Made by a program: the position numbers and the translations under genes. Under the pieces are notes generated by a model. The model worked only from the letters and a program-made list of their open reading frames with translations. It ran no database searches and was not told the DNA's origin. From positions 1-45,467 of the forward strand of contig NZ_CBTJ020000021.1 of the NCBI RefSeq assembly GCF_001051235.1: 45,467 nt of DNA. The letters are read 5' to 3'. Of this stretch, positions 34,643 to 43,106 are shown one piece after another. The stretch's first letter is position 1. Each line of letters opens with the position of its first letter. This DNA is from Candidatus Competibacter denitrificans Run_A_D11. GTDB taxonomy: Bacteria; Pseudomonadota; Gammaproteobacteria; Competibacterales; Competibacteraceae.

Positions 34643-35245
34643 ATGTTCGGAACCGTTGTTTTCGTGGTACTCGGCTATTTGGCGGGTTCCATTTCGACCG
34701 CCATCCTGGTGTGCCGAGCGATGGGCCTACCCGATCCGCGCAGCGAAGGTTCACGTAATCCCGGCGCGACGAATGTACTGCGCTTTGGCGGTAAAAAGGC
34801 AGCCGCCATCACGTTGGCGGGTGATCTTCTGAAAGGATTACTGCCGGTCTTATTGGCGCGGCTGGCAGGTATCGACGCGACCGGTCTGGCTTTGACCGCA
34901 CTGGCGGCGTTTGTCGGGCATTTATATCCGGTGTTTTTCGGTTTTGTCGGCGGTAAGGGTGTGGCGACTGCGTTTGGTGCCATTCTGGGATTGTCGTGGC
35001 CGGTCGCGCTCGTGGCGCTGACAGCGTGGTTATTCATGGCTTTCGTGGTCCGTATTTCCTCGCTATCGGCTTTGACCGCCGCCGCGCTGACGCCCTTGCT
35101 CGGTTGGTGGTTTGATTTGCCGGGGATGTACTTGGTCGCCATTGCCATCATGGTTGGGTTGTTGATCTGGCGGCACCGCTCCAATATCCGTAACCTGCTG
35201 GCTGGCGCCGAGGACAAGATCGGTACTGATCGGCCAGAGCATTGA
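34643..35245 (+). CDS. plsY: Acyl-phosphate glycerol-3-phosphate acyltransferase
   Basis: A 200-residue inner-membrane protein with about five to six helices, transferring an acyl chain from acyl phosphate to glycerol-3-phosphate, the first step of phospholipid synthesis. The three PlsY motifs are visible: GSRNPGATNVLRFGG, GHLYPVFFGFVGGKGVAT, and the C-terminal RHRSNIRNLLAG. PlsX is not in the window. It converges on the HD-domain gene with only two bases between their stop codons. Confidence 0.94.
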   Translation: MFGTVVFVVLGYLAGSISTAILVCRAMGLPDPRSEGSRNPGATNVLRFGGKKAAAITLAGDLLKGLLPVLLARLAGIDATGLALTALAAFVGHLYPVFFGFVGGKGVATAFGAILGLSWPVALVALTAWLFMAFVVRISSLSALTAAALTPLLGWWFDLPGMYLVAIAIMVGLLIWRHRSNIRNLLAGAEDKIGTDRPEH

Positions 35246-35247
35246 GG

Positions 35248-35868
35248 CTACGGAGCTTTTTCAGCACTTATCGGGTCTTGTTGCCGAAATTCCGTCAGTG
35301 CCCGTTCGAAGTATTGGTACAGCCGTGCGGGCACGCGCCCGCGAAAAAGCAGGTCCAGCCTCTCGAACTTGGCGCATTGCGAGGCAAAACCCCGCTTGGT
35401 GAAACTGCTCACCTCGTAGCCTTTGACCAGCAGTCGGTTCATATCCATCAGGTTGGAGGTCTTATCGGCGCACGATAAAGCCAGAATCGCCGGGTCGTTG
35501 ATCGCGCTCAATCGCTCCCAATACGCCTGCTGCCGGGCCTCCCAACTCTGGCCTTTAGCCAATTCTGAGACTGCCGCGACCCGTTGCGCGACTCGACAGT
35601 TACCGATGGCTTGTGCGAGGGAGGTTTCATCGTAGCCGCAGTCTTCGATGATATCGTGCAAGAAGGCGGCGGCGATCAACTCGTTATCGTCGATAGCGCT
35701 CTGCGCCAGCAGCCAGGCCACCTCGGTCAGATGCAGAAAATAAGCGGGACGATCCTCGCCGGGTGGCGCCTTGCGGTACTGGTTTTGCTTGCGATGGGCG
35801 TATTCCGCCAGGCGCATGGCATTTAGCACAAGAAAATCATGGCTCTTCAAGTCGCTCTCCACAGACAT
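35248..35868 (-). CDS. HD-domain hydrolase, SpoT/MESH1-like
   Basis: A 206-residue cytoplasmic HD-superfamily protein. The motif order resembles the alarmone hydrolase domain of SpoT and the small hydrolase MESH1: RPAYFLHLTEVAWLLA (first metal His), AAAFLHDIIEDCG (the HD pair and following ED), then LSCADKTSNLMDMN, matching the ADK-x-x-N segment. There is no synthetase, TGS or ACT domain. Breakdown of (p)ppGpp is plausible, but other nucleotides are possible. It is divergent from fabA. Confidence 0.78.
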   Translation of the reverse strand: MSVESDLKSHDFLVLNAMRLAEYAHRKQNQYRKAPPGEDRPAYFLHLTEVAWLLAQSAIDDNELIAAAFLHDIIEDCGYDETSLAQAIGNCRVAQRVAAVSELAKGQSWEARQQAYWERLSAINDPAILALSCADKTSNLMDMNRLLVKGYEVSSFTKRGFASQCAKFERLDLLFRGRVPARLYQYFERALTEFRQQDPISAEKAP

Positions 35869-35945
35869 TGCTTATCATAGAGCACAATTGGGGTAGCGCT
35901 GTAAAAGAACTGTCGGCCCAACCGTTTATCGAACCAAAAAATCCT

Positions 35946-35951
35946 TATAAT
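35946..35951 (+). promoter_or_regulatory. -10 box candidate upstream of fabA
   Basis: A perfect TATAAT lies 68 bases upstream of the chosen fabA start in the 130-base gap from the HD gene. No good -35 hexamer sits at the right distance, so an activator may help; none is identified. Confidence 0.35.
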
Positions 35952-36019
35952 TCGCCCTTTAGGTTGAACTCTATTGAGTAATTCGAATCACAGCATTTTC
36001 ATTGTGGATATTTCTGATC

Positions 36020-36535
36020 GTGAATAAACAATCCAGCTATACTCGTGAAGATTTGCTCGCGTGCGCCCGGGGCGAACTCTTCGGGCCAGGCAACGCCCAA
36101 TTACCTTTGCCGAACATGTTGATGGTGGATCGAATCGTCCACATCGGTTCCGAAGGTGGCGAGTACGGTAAGGGCGAGATCGTCGCGGAACTGGATATCA
36201 ATCCTAATCTCTGGTTTTTCGGTTGTCATTTTATCGGCGACCCGGTGATGCCGGGTTGCTTGGGATTAGATGCCATGTGGCAGCTAGTCGGGTTTTTCTT
36301 GGGCTGGATGGGTGGCCAGGGGCGCGGTAGGGCGCTCGGTTGTGGTGAGGTTAAGTTCACTGGCCAGGTACGGCCTGAAGCTCACAAACTGACCTACCAC
36401 ATTCATATGAAGCGGGTCATTCTGCGCAAACTGGTTATGGGTATCGCTGACGCGAATTTAGAGGTCGATGGCCGGACGATTTATACCGGCAAAGATCTGC
36501 GCGTTGGTTTGTTTACCTCAACCGACGGTTTTTGA
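36020..36535 (+). CDS. fabA: 3-hydroxydecanoyl-ACP dehydratase/isomerase
   Basis: A 171-residue hot-dog-fold enzyme that dehydrates 3-hydroxyacyl-ACP and isomerises trans-2- to cis-3-decenoyl-ACP, the entry point to unsaturated fatty acids. The start used is the GTG at 36020 ([13 protein letters not shown]); a TTG at 36002 would add six atypical residues. [20 protein letters not shown] is the classic N-terminal segment; [20 protein letters not shown] contains the catalytic His and Asp. It ends 11 bases before fabB, clearly one operon. Confidence 0.95.
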   Translation: MNKQSSYTREDLLACARGELFGPGNAQLPLPNMLMVDRIVHIGSEGGEYGKGEIVAELDINPNLWFFGCHFIGDPVMPGCLGLDAMWQLVGFFLGWMGGQGRGRALGCGEVKFTGQVRPEAHKLTYHIHMKRVILRKLVMGIADANLEVDGRTIYTGKDLRVGLFTSTDGF

Positions 36536-36546
36536 GGATACCAAAA

Positions 36547-37764
36547 ATGAGACGGGTGGTAGTGACCGGTATCGGTATTGTCTCCAGCATCGGTAACGAC
36601 CGCTGGGAGGTGTTGGAGTCACTGCGGCAGGGTCGCAGTGGTTTGGAGTTCGCTGAAGACTATAAAGAAATGGGGATGCGCTCCCATGTGCGGGGGCCAA
36701 TCCGTGTTGATCTGGCGGCACAAATCGACCGCAAGATCTTGCGGTTTATGGGCGATGCGGCGGCGTTCAATTACATCGCCATGCGCGAAGCCATTGCCGA
36801 CGCCCAATTGTCCGAGGATCTGGTATCCAATCCACGCAGTGGATTGGTGACGGGTACCGGCGGCGGTAGCCCGCAAAATATGGTCGAAGCGGCTGATTTA
36901 TTACGTAACAAGGGCTTAAAGCGGGTGGGGCCGTACATGGTGCCGCGAACCATGAGCAGCACGACCACAGCCTGTTTGGCGACCCCGTTCAAAATCAAGG
37001 GCGTTAATTACAGCCTGGGTTCCGCTTGTGCCACCGGCGCTCATTGCATTGGCCACGGCGCCGAGTTGATTCAATGGAACAAGCAGGACATCGTGTTCGC
37101 CGGTGGTGGCGAGGAGGTCCATTGGAGTCTGAGCCATCTGTTCGATGCTATGGGCGCGTTATCCACCAAATACAATGCTACGCCGCAAACAGCATCGCGC
37201 ACATATGATGCCAACCGTGATGGGTTTGTCATCTCCGGCGGTGGCGGCGTGGTGGTGTTGGAAGAACTCGAACACGCGCAGCGGCGCGGCGCCCGGATTT
37301 ACGCGGAACTGGTCGGGTATGGCGCCACCTCAGACGGTTACGACATGGTACAGCCCTCCGGTGAAGGTGCATTGCGTTGCATGAAGCAGGCGCTGACTGG
37401 GATTGCAGAGCCGCTGGGGTACATCAATACCCATGGCACCAGCACGCCGGTCGGCGATGTTCGCGAACTGGAAGCCTTGCGCGAAATGTTTGGCGAGCGG
37501 GTTCCACCGATCAGTTCCACCAAACCCCTGACCGGTCATGCGCTGGGCGCAGCGGGCGTCCACGAGGCGATCTACTCGCTGCTGATGATGGAAAATCGGT
37601 TCATCGCCGCCTCGGCTAATATTGAAACCCTTGATCCAGCAGCGGAAGGTTTTCCTATTGTCCGGCAACGGATCGACAATGCGGATCTTAAACTGGTGAT
37701 GTCCAACAGCTTCGGTTTTGGCGGCACCAATGCGACCCTGGTTTTTCGGCGCTTGGACGGCTAA
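36547..37764 (+). CDS. fabB: 3-oxoacyl-ACP synthase I
   Basis: A 405-residue condensing enzyme elongating fatty acyl-ACP, needed for unsaturated chains. The ATG at 36547 has a GAGG ribosome site overlapping the fabA stop; [17 protein letters not shown] is the usual start. [18 protein letters not shown] holds the catalytic Cys; [11 protein letters not shown] and [19 protein letters not shown] the two His; [12 protein letters not shown] the C-terminal loop. Length is normal. A strong terminator follows at 37783. Confidence 0.95.
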   Translation: MRRVVVTGIGIVSSIGNDRWEVLESLRQGRSGLEFAEDYKEMGMRSHVRGPIRVDLAAQIDRKILRFMGDAAAFNYIAMREAIADAQLSEDLVSNPRSGLVTGTGGGSPQNMVEAADLLRNKGLKRVGPYMVPRTMSSTTTACLATPFKIKGVNYSLGSACATGAHCIGHGAELIQWNKQDIVFAGGGEEVHWSLSHLFDAMGALSTKYNATPQTASRTYDANRDGFVISGGGGVVVLEELEHAQRRGARIYAELVGYGATSDGYDMVQPSGEGALRCMKQALTGIAEPLGYINTHGTSTPVGDVRELEALREMFGERVPPISSTKPLTGHALGAAGVHEAIYSLLMMENRFIAASANIETLDPAAEGFPIVRQRIDNADLKLVMSNSFGFGGTNATLVFRRLDG

Positions 37765-37782
37765 AACATCCTCGATTGTCTC

Positions 37783-37814
37783 AGGCCGCCTGTAGCCAGG
37801 CGGCCTTCTTATTT
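37783..37814 (+). terminator. Intrinsic terminator after fabAB
   Basis: AGGCCGCCTG (37783-37792) pairs perfectly with CAGGCGGCCT (37797-37806) around a TAGC loop, followed by TCTTATTT. A GC-rich 10-bp stem with a T-rich tail 19 bases after the fabB stop is a convincing Rho-independent terminator. Confidence 0.85.
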
Positions 37815-37831
37815 GTTGTGGAGGAGAAGCG

Positions 37832-38218
37832 ATGGCTAGTTTTCCCCTGCTCGCGATTGTCGTTTTTTTATATTCCGCTTTTGCGCTCACCGCACCGGGC
37901 TGGCTGGAGGCCGTGCAGTTCAGTTTGCCGCTGTTATCGGGCAATGGATTGCCGTTTCGGGGAGGTGATGTTCTGTTGGTGCTGGGTTTGGTTTTGCTGT
38001 GTGTCGAGGTCTATCGCGCGACCAGCAGTTCCAAAGGTGCGGTGCTTAACCACGTCCTGTCCTTAGTCGTCTTCATCATTGCTCTGATCGAGCTGCTGGT
38101 GATGCGCCAGATGGCTAACATGACCTTTTTCCTGATCATGTTGATGACGGCGAGCGATGTCATCGCTGGCTTCACAGTCACGATCTCCTCGTCACGGCGC
38201 GATTGGCAACGGGAATGA
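37832..38218 (+). CDS. Small four-helix membrane protein of unknown function
   Basis: A 128-residue inner-membrane protein with about four hydrophobic segments (roughly 5-25, 45-60, 75-92 and 95-117) separated by short polar loops such as YRATSSSKGA, and a short basic tail. A GGAGGAG-like ribosome site precedes the ATG. No family is recognised. It lies between the fabB terminator and thiL, in the same direction, 49 bases before thiL. Confidence 0.72.
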   Translation: MASFPLLAIVVFLYSAFALTAPGWLEAVQFSLPLLSGNGLPFRGGDVLLVLGLVLLCVEVYRATSSSKGAVLNHVLSLVVFIIALIELLVMRQMANMTFFLIMLMTASDVIAGFTVTISSSRRDWQRE

Positions 38219-38267
38219 GCAGGGTTGATCAAGAATCACTCAAATTGTTTCGAGTCATGATGCACTG

Positions 38268-39239
38268 ATGCCACTTTCAGAGTTTACCCTGATCGACCGC
38301 TATCTTGCGGCTCAGAGCTTGACCCGCTCGGATGTCGCGCTCGGCATCGGCGATGATGGCGCCTTGTTGGTGCCGCCGCTGGACCAACACTTAGTGGTGA
38401 CATTGGACACGTTGGTAGCGGATGTGCATTTCTTTGCCGCGACTGACCCAGAAAGGCTTGGCCACAAAGCGTTGGCGGTCAATTTGAGCGATCTGGCGGC
38501 GATGGGCGCGCTTCCCGCTTGGGCAACGCTGGCGCTGACTCTTCCCCAAATCGACGAAGTTTGGCTGGAGCGGTTTTGTCGGGGTTTGTTTGATCTGGCC
38601 CGACGTTACAACGTGCAACTGGTCGGTGGCGACACGACTCATGGGCCGACCACCGTCATCAGCCTTCAGGCCCATGGTTTCGTACCGCCGAACCAGGCTC
38701 TGCGCCGCGATGGCGCACGACCGGGTGATGGCATTTATGTCACGGGTACACCGGGTGATGCCGGTTTGGCATTAGCGGCCGCCTACGGTCAAGTCGCTGT
38801 TGCCGCTGAAGATCGTGACTCTGTTCAGGCGCGGCTGGAACGGCCGGAACCGCGGATCGCCCAAGGTTTGGCATTGCGTGGCATCGCCAGTGCGGCCGTC
38901 GATATCTCTGATGGCCTAGCGCAGGATCTCGGCCATATCCTGGAGCGCAGCCGGGTCGGCGCTCGGCTGGATGTCGGGCAATTACCACTGTCACCGGCAC
39001 TTTCCAGAACACTCGACTGCGAAGCGGCCTGGCTCATGGCCCTGACCAGTGGTGATGATTATGAATTGTGTTTTACCGTGCCGCCGCAACAGAGCGCCGC
39101 GTTGGCAACGCTAGCCGCCGCCTGGGATTGTGGTTGTACCCGCATTGGGGTGATTACCGAAGCACCGGGCTTACGGTTAAGCCGCGCGGATGGTGCTGAT
39201 TTTCAACTGGAACGAGCGGGGTATGACCACTTTCGTTAG
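38268..39239 (+). CDS. thiL: Thiamine-monophosphate kinase
   Basis: A 323-residue enzyme adding the last phosphate to thiamine monophosphate to make the active coenzyme. It has the PurM/ThiL fold: FTLIDRYLAAQ and ALGIGDDGALL at the start, VTLDTLVADVHFF, AVNLSDLAAMGALPAWATLAL, and VGGDTTHGPTTVISL are ATP/Mg-binding Asp motifs in the expected order; AAVDISDGLAQDLGHIL and TSGDDYELCFTV close the site. The usual pgpA partner is absent; it instead faces pgeF, converging 28 bases apart. Confidence 0.94.
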   Translation: MPLSEFTLIDRYLAAQSLTRSDVALGIGDDGALLVPPLDQHLVVTLDTLVADVHFFAATDPERLGHKALAVNLSDLAAMGALPAWATLALTLPQIDEVWLERFCRGLFDLARRYNVQLVGGDTTHGPTTVISLQAHGFVPPNQALRRDGARPGDGIYVTGTPGDAGLALAAAYGQVAVAAEDRDSVQARLERPEPRIAQGLALRGIASAAVDISDGLAQDLGHILERSRVGARLDVGQLPLSPALSRTLDCEAAWLMALTSGDDYELCFTVPPQQSAALATLAAAWDCGCTRIGVITEAPGLRLSRADGADFQLERAGYDHFR

Positions 39240-39267
39240 TCCGTTGGTCTCTCTGGAGCCGGTCGTT

Positions 39268-40014
39268 TCACGCCAACCAGATTAAGCTTGCCATCCGTCC
39301 GGTGCGGCTTTCCCTGCGGTACGAAAAGAATCGTGCCGAATCGCCAAACGTACAGAAATCCCCTCCGTAAATGGCGGTCACGCCTAACCCGGTTAACTGT
39401 CGCCGTGCCAATCCATAGAGATCAGCCAGCCAGCGACCGGCCGGAGACGGTTGAAAGCAGCCGGTGTAATCAGCGTCCAGCAGCAAAAAGGCTTCCCTCA
39501 CTTCCGCACCCACTTCGAAAGCGCTAGGACCGATGGCAGGCCCTAGCCAAGTCAGTAATTGGCTAGGGGGTACCTTGAGATGCTTAACCGTTGCGGCAAT
39601 CACGCCGTTGGCCAGTCCACGCCAACCGGCATGAGCGGCAGCGACCACCGTCCCCGCTTGATCGCATAGCAGCACCGGCAGGCAATCGGCGGTCATCACC
39701 ACACAAGGGTAGCCCGGTTGACGGGTCCAGGCAGCATCGGCGGCAACTGGTTCGTATACTGTCTCAGCGGCCACGACCCGGTTGCCGTGAACCTGCTGCA
39801 ACCAGGCCGGTTCACGAGGATAACCGGCTAACATCGCTAACCGTCGCCGGTTTTCGGTGACGTCAGCCAGCGCATCAGCGACATGATCGGCTAGATTGAG
39901 ACTGGTGAAGGGAGGTTCGCTGATCCCACCTTGACGAGTGGTGCTAAGCGCCCGTACCCGTGCCGGCGCTGGCCATTCGGGAACCAGGAGATGTTCTTGA
40001 CGCAGTGGGTTCAT
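39268..40014 (-). CDS. pgeF: Peptidoglycan editing factor PgeF (YfiH/LACC1 family)
   Basis: A 248-residue cytoplasmic protein of the YfiH/LACC1 family, which guards wall synthesis by removing L-Ser wrongly built into the muropeptide precursor and also has purine nucleoside activity in relatives. The ATG at 40014 overlaps the rluD stop as ATGA, the conserved arrangement. QQVHGNRVV, VMTADCLPVLL (Cys of the metal site) and AAHAGWRGLANGVI (His) are diagnostic; LTWLGPAIGPSAFEVG follows. The frame is open 22 codons further upstream inside rluD. Confidence 0.92.
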   Translation of the reverse strand: MNPLRQEHLLVPEWPAPARVRALSTTRQGGISEPPFTSLNLADHVADALADVTENRRRLAMLAGYPREPAWLQQVHGNRVVAAETVYEPVAADAAWTRQPGYPCVVMTADCLPVLLCDQAGTVVAAAHAGWRGLANGVIAATVKHLKVPPSQLLTWLGPAIGPSAFEVGAEVREAFLLLDADYTGCFQPSPAGRWLADLYGLARRQLTGLGVTAIYGGDFCTFGDSARFFSYRRESRTGRMASLIWLA

Positions 40015-41012
40015 ACCTTGGCATCCTCTTCGAGTGCTGCCACTAATTCCAGCAAGTCGGCCGGCATTTCTGCCTGCCACGTTAATCGCACGCCGCTGAC
40101 AGGATGGCTCAGGGCCAGCCGTTCGGCGTGTAGGGCCTGCCGCCGAAAATTCTGAATTACCTCAAGCACATGAGGAGAGGCGCTCGGAGGCAAGCGGGGG
40201 CGTCCTCCGTAGAGAGGGTCACCAACCAGGGGTAAGCGAATATGCGCCATATGAACCCGAATTTGATGGGTGCGGCCGGTTTCCAGCTTGACGTGCAACA
40301 GGGTATGGGTACGGAAACGGCGCATGATCCGATAATGGGTAACGGCAGGTCTGCCGCCTGGGACAACCGCCATGCGTTGCCGCTCGACCGGATGGCGGCC
40401 AATAGGGGCATCCACGGTGCCACCCGCTACCGGCAAGCCATTCACCACCGCCAGATAGTCACGTTCAATGTGCCGCGCCTGTAATTGCGCCACCAAAGCG
40501 CTGTGCGCTTGTAAACTGCGGGCGACGACCAGCAAGCCGGTTGTCTCCTTATCCAGCCGATGGACCAGCCCAGCGCGCGGCAAGTTCGCCAGTTCTGGGT
40601 AATGGTGGAGGAGGGCATTGACCAACGTGCCATCCCAATTCCCGGCAGCCGGATGGGCGACCAGCCCGGCCGGTTTGTTGAGAACCAGCAGATCGGCATC
40701 CTGATAGCGGATATCCAGCGGGATATCTTGCGGGAGCGCGAAGGTCTCCGCTTCTGCAATCAACTCTCCGCTGATGGTTTCCCCACCAAAAACCGGATCA
40801 CGAGGCCGCCAGATTCGACCGTCCACCCGTAATTGGCCCGTTTTCAGCCACCGTTGTAAGCGGCTGCGCGAATGGGTCGGCAGCAAGGCGGCCAAGGCTT
40901 GGTCGAGTCGCATTCCGGCATAGTCGGCCGGTACCTGGCAGGCGATTTGTTCAGATGCAGACATGATGGTATTTGCTGGCGCGAAGGTTATACTGGGCAT
41001 CAAATCGTTCAT
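40011..41012 (-). CDS. rluD: 23S rRNA pseudouridine synthase RluD-type
   Basis: A 333-residue enzyme making pseudouridines in helix 69 of 23S rRNA. An N-terminal S4 RNA-binding domain (RLDQALAALLPTHSRSRL) is followed by LVLNKPAGLVAHPA, then the catalytic LVHRLDKETTGLLVVAR with the essential Asp, and TGRTHQIRVHMAHI. The ATG at 41012 has a GGGAG ribosome site four to five bases away; ATG 40964 is a weaker option, closer to the E. coli start. It is divergent from bamD by 24 bases and coupled to pgeF. Confidence 0.93.
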   Translation of the reverse strand: MNDLMPSITFAPANTIMSASEQIACQVPADYAGMRLDQALAALLPTHSRSRLQRWLKTGQLRVDGRIWRPRDPVFGGETISGELIAEAETFALPQDIPLDIRYQDADLLVLNKPAGLVAHPAAGNWDGTLVNALLHHYPELANLPRAGLVHRLDKETTGLLVVARSLQAHSALVAQLQARHIERDYLAVVNGLPVAGGTVDAPIGRHPVERQRMAVVPGGRPAVTHYRIMRRFRTHTLLHVKLETGRTHQIRVHMAHIRLPLVGDPLYGGRPRLPPSASPHVLEVIQNFRRQALHAERLALSHPVSGVRLTWQAEMPADLLELVAALEEDAKV

Positions 41013-41036
41013 TTTACTCCCGACAATCGCCGTTCC

Positions 41037-41840
41037 ATGCCGTCATCCATGCACCGTCTATTGAAACTATTCCTCGCCGTTCCTCTTGTGGCCGTGCTGC
41101 TTGCGGGGTGCTCGCTGCTCCCTGAAAAAATCGACGAAACCAGAGGTTGGTCGGCCCAGCGCCTCTACAGCGAAGCCAAGGAGTCGATGAATGGGGGCAA
41201 CTACAAAACTGCCCTCGAATATTTGGACAAGCTCCAGGCGCGCTATCCGTTCGGTCGTCTAGCTCAACAGGCCCAACTGGATACGATTTACATCCAGTAT
41301 AAAGACAACGAGCCAGATGCTGCTCTTGCTGCCGCCGACCGCTTCATTAAGGCCAATCCACGCCATCCGTATGTGGATTATGCTTATTACATGAAAGCGT
41401 TGGTAAATTTTAATCGCAATAACACCTTGCTTGAGCAAATCGCGCCTAGTGATCGCGATAAAACCGATACCACAACTGCGCGGCAATCCTATAGCGACTT
41501 TGCTGAATTAACGCGCAAATTTCCTAACAGCAAATATGCGCAGGATGCGCGTCAGCGGATGCTGTACTTGCACAACAATTTGGCCGCTTATGAGGTCAAC
41601 GTCGCCGGCTACTATTTACGGCGTGGCGCTTATGTCGCGGCGGTCAATCGGGCTAAATATGTCCTAGAAACTTATGCGCGGACACCTGCCTCAGCCGATG
41701 CGCTCAGTATCATGACCCAAGCCTACGTCAAGATGCATATGCCGCAATTGGCTGCTGACAGTTTGCGGGTGCTGGAGCGCAATTATCCGCAATCCCCGGA
41801 ACTGCCCAAGCTGAATGCGTTGGTCAAGGGATCTGGTTGA
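41037..41840 (+). CDS. bamD: Outer membrane assembly lipoprotein BamD
   Basis: A 267-residue lipoprotein of the BAM complex that inserts beta-barrel proteins into the outer membrane. The signal ends in LLAGCS, giving a lipidated Cys. Five TPR-like repeats follow, beginning ARLYSEAKESMNGGNYKTAL-type (QRLYSEAKESMNGGNYKTAL here), with RYPFGRLAQQAQLD, KANPRHPYVDYAYYMKAL and KFPNSKYAQDARQRM. The ATG at 41037 is used; a second at 41049 would shorten the signal by four residues. It is divergent from rluD. Confidence 0.94.
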   Translation: MPSSMHRLLKLFLAVPLVAVLLAGCSLLPEKIDETRGWSAQRLYSEAKESMNGGNYKTALEYLDKLQARYPFGRLAQQAQLDTIYIQYKDNEPDAALAAADRFIKANPRHPYVDYAYYMKALVNFNRNNTLLEQIAPSDRDKTDTTTARQSYSDFAELTRKFPNSKYAQDARQRMLYLHNNLAAYEVNVAGYYLRRGAYVAAVNRAKYVLETYARTPASADALSIMTQAYVKMHMPQLAADSLRVLERNYPQSPELPKLNALVKGSG

Positions 41841-41943
41841 AAGGCATGGCTGCAAGCTGCTGAGTGCCTTTTGTCCAGGATGGCAAGGTGGTTTTAAGCA
41901 CATGGCGTTAAAATGATTGCTCCAGCATCGAGAGGACTCCGTG

Positions 41944-42465
41944 ATGTGGGATTTTTTCGAAACGGTTCGCCATCGTCACTCGATTCGTAAATATCAGCCG
42001 GACATGCCGGTTGAAGCGGAAAAGCTTTACGCCATCCTAGAAATGGCGTGTGCGGCGCCCTCGGCCGGTGATTTGCAAGCGTATCGGATCATCGTGGTGC
42101 GCGATCTGGCCGAGCGGACGGCCTTGGCTGAGGCGTGCGATGACCAGGTTTTTATCGCTGAAGCCCCGGTATGCTTGGTGTTTTGCGCGGACCCCACGCG
42201 CTCGGCGCAGGTATTTGGTGAACGCGGTGCTAATCTCTATGCCCTGCAAGATACCACTATCGCGGCGGCCTATGCCCAACTTGCCATCGTTGCCGCCGGT
42301 ATGGGATCTACCTGGATTGGGTATTTCGATGAGGGTCGAGTCCGGGCGGCGCTGAAACTGGAGTCGGGCTTGGTCCCCTTGGCCCTGTTGAGTCTGGGCT
42401 ATCCAGCAGAACTGCCTGCACCCAGTTCGCGCCGCCGCTTGGACGAGGTGGTGAGTTGGCGATAG
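41944..42465 (+). CDS. Nitroreductase-family flavoprotein
   Basis: A 173-residue FMN-dependent oxidoreductase of the nitroreductase superfamily. The start MWDFFETVRHRHSIRKYQPD holds the FMN-phosphate Arg/Ser pair, MACAAPSAGDLQAYRIIVV the next FMN contacts, and AAGMGSTWIGYFDE plus LLSLGYPAELPAPSSRR the C-terminal signature. It probably reduces quinones, nitro compounds or related molecules with NAD(P)H. An AGAGGA site precedes the ATG at 41944; a GTG directly before is equally placed. Its physiological substrate is unknown. Confidence 0.88.
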   Translation: MWDFFETVRHRHSIRKYQPDMPVEAEKLYAILEMACAAPSAGDLQAYRIIVVRDLAERTALAEACDDQVFIAEAPVCLVFCADPTRSAQVFGERGANLYALQDTTIAAAYAQLAIVAAGMGSTWIGYFDEGRVRAALKLESGLVPLALLSLGYPAELPAPSSRRRLDEVVSWR

Positions 42466-42589
42466 AGCCGAAGATGACAATTGGCAGGTTATTGCTTTAT
42501 CCTAAGCCCGCTATCAGGTGCCGCAACCGATAGCGATAAGGATTAGTGCCCACGCATTGATCGGTCTAGTTTTGGTTGTGGCAGGTTTC

Positions 42590-42677
42590 GCTGGTGTGGT
42601 GGAATGGTATACACACAGGACTTAAAATCCTGCGCCGTTAGCCCGGCTTGTGGGTTCGAGTCCCACCACCAGCACCA
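42590..42677 (+). tRNA. tRNA-Leu (anticodon UAA)
   Basis: The acceptor arms GCTGGTG (42590) and CACCAGC (ending 42673) pair fully, followed by A and an encoded CCA. The anticodon stem CAGGA/TCCTG encloses CTTAAAA, giving UAA, which reads UUA leucine codons. A long variable arm (GCCGTTAGCCCGGC) marks a class II tRNA, and GGTTCGAGTCC is the T-loop region. A terminator follows at 42722. Confidence 0.96.
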
Positions 42678-42721
42678 TAAATCAATTGGTTAGCTCAAGC
42701 ACTCAGTTGTTGCATTACGAT

Positions 42722-42749
42722 AAAAAACGGCCGTTTTTGGCCGTTTTTT
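42722..42749 (+). terminator. Intrinsic terminator after tRNA-Leu
   Basis: AAAAAACGGCC (42722-42732) pairs perfectly with GGCCGTTTTTT (42739-42749) around GTTTTT. The stem ends in a run of six T's, and because the left arm is a run of A's it can also terminate transcription on the minus strand. Confidence 0.85.
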
Positions 42750-43106
42750 GTGCCCGAGTGTCCATACTACCGATGACCACACCGCCCGCTGGCCCCACAT
42801 AGCCCGATGCAGGCGTAATGATCGAATGGCTCTTTTCGTTTGGCGCGGATGGGTTTTGAGAGGAATTACCCCAATCCGGGCCGAAATTGGGCCGAACCCG
42901 GATGAAGATGGGGCGAAATAGCAATTTTCACGCCGACCCATAAAAGTTTTTATAATCAGCGTAATAGCTGAGGCATCGCCATCGGACGCTCGGCTTTCTG
43001 CACCCACTTGGTGCTATGATTTAAGATATCGCCTCATAAACGCGCATAGCGATGACCACCGAGCGCGCCACCAGCGAAGCGCGCCTTTAACCCGAGAACC
43101 ATCTTG
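42750..43106. other. Gene-free stretch between tRNA-Leu terminator and TPR gene
   Basis: I see no gene that I can support. A 69-codon minus-strand frame at 42715-42924 runs through the terminator and has no family. An inverted repeat ATCCGGG/CCCGGAT is at 42874-42903 (7-bp arms, 16-base loop), and a TATAAT lies at 42951-42956 without a good -35. Close to the end of the TPR gene two GCGCGC hexamers could form a small hairpin. No copy of the tRNA 3' end is seen here. Confidence 0.4.

Noticed and set aside
42715..42924. 69-codon minus-strand frame after tRNA-Leu
   Set aside because: It runs through a strong terminator, has no ribosome site or recognisable domain, and its Pro/Asn-rich sequence comes from a repeated CCGGG/CCGAA context.
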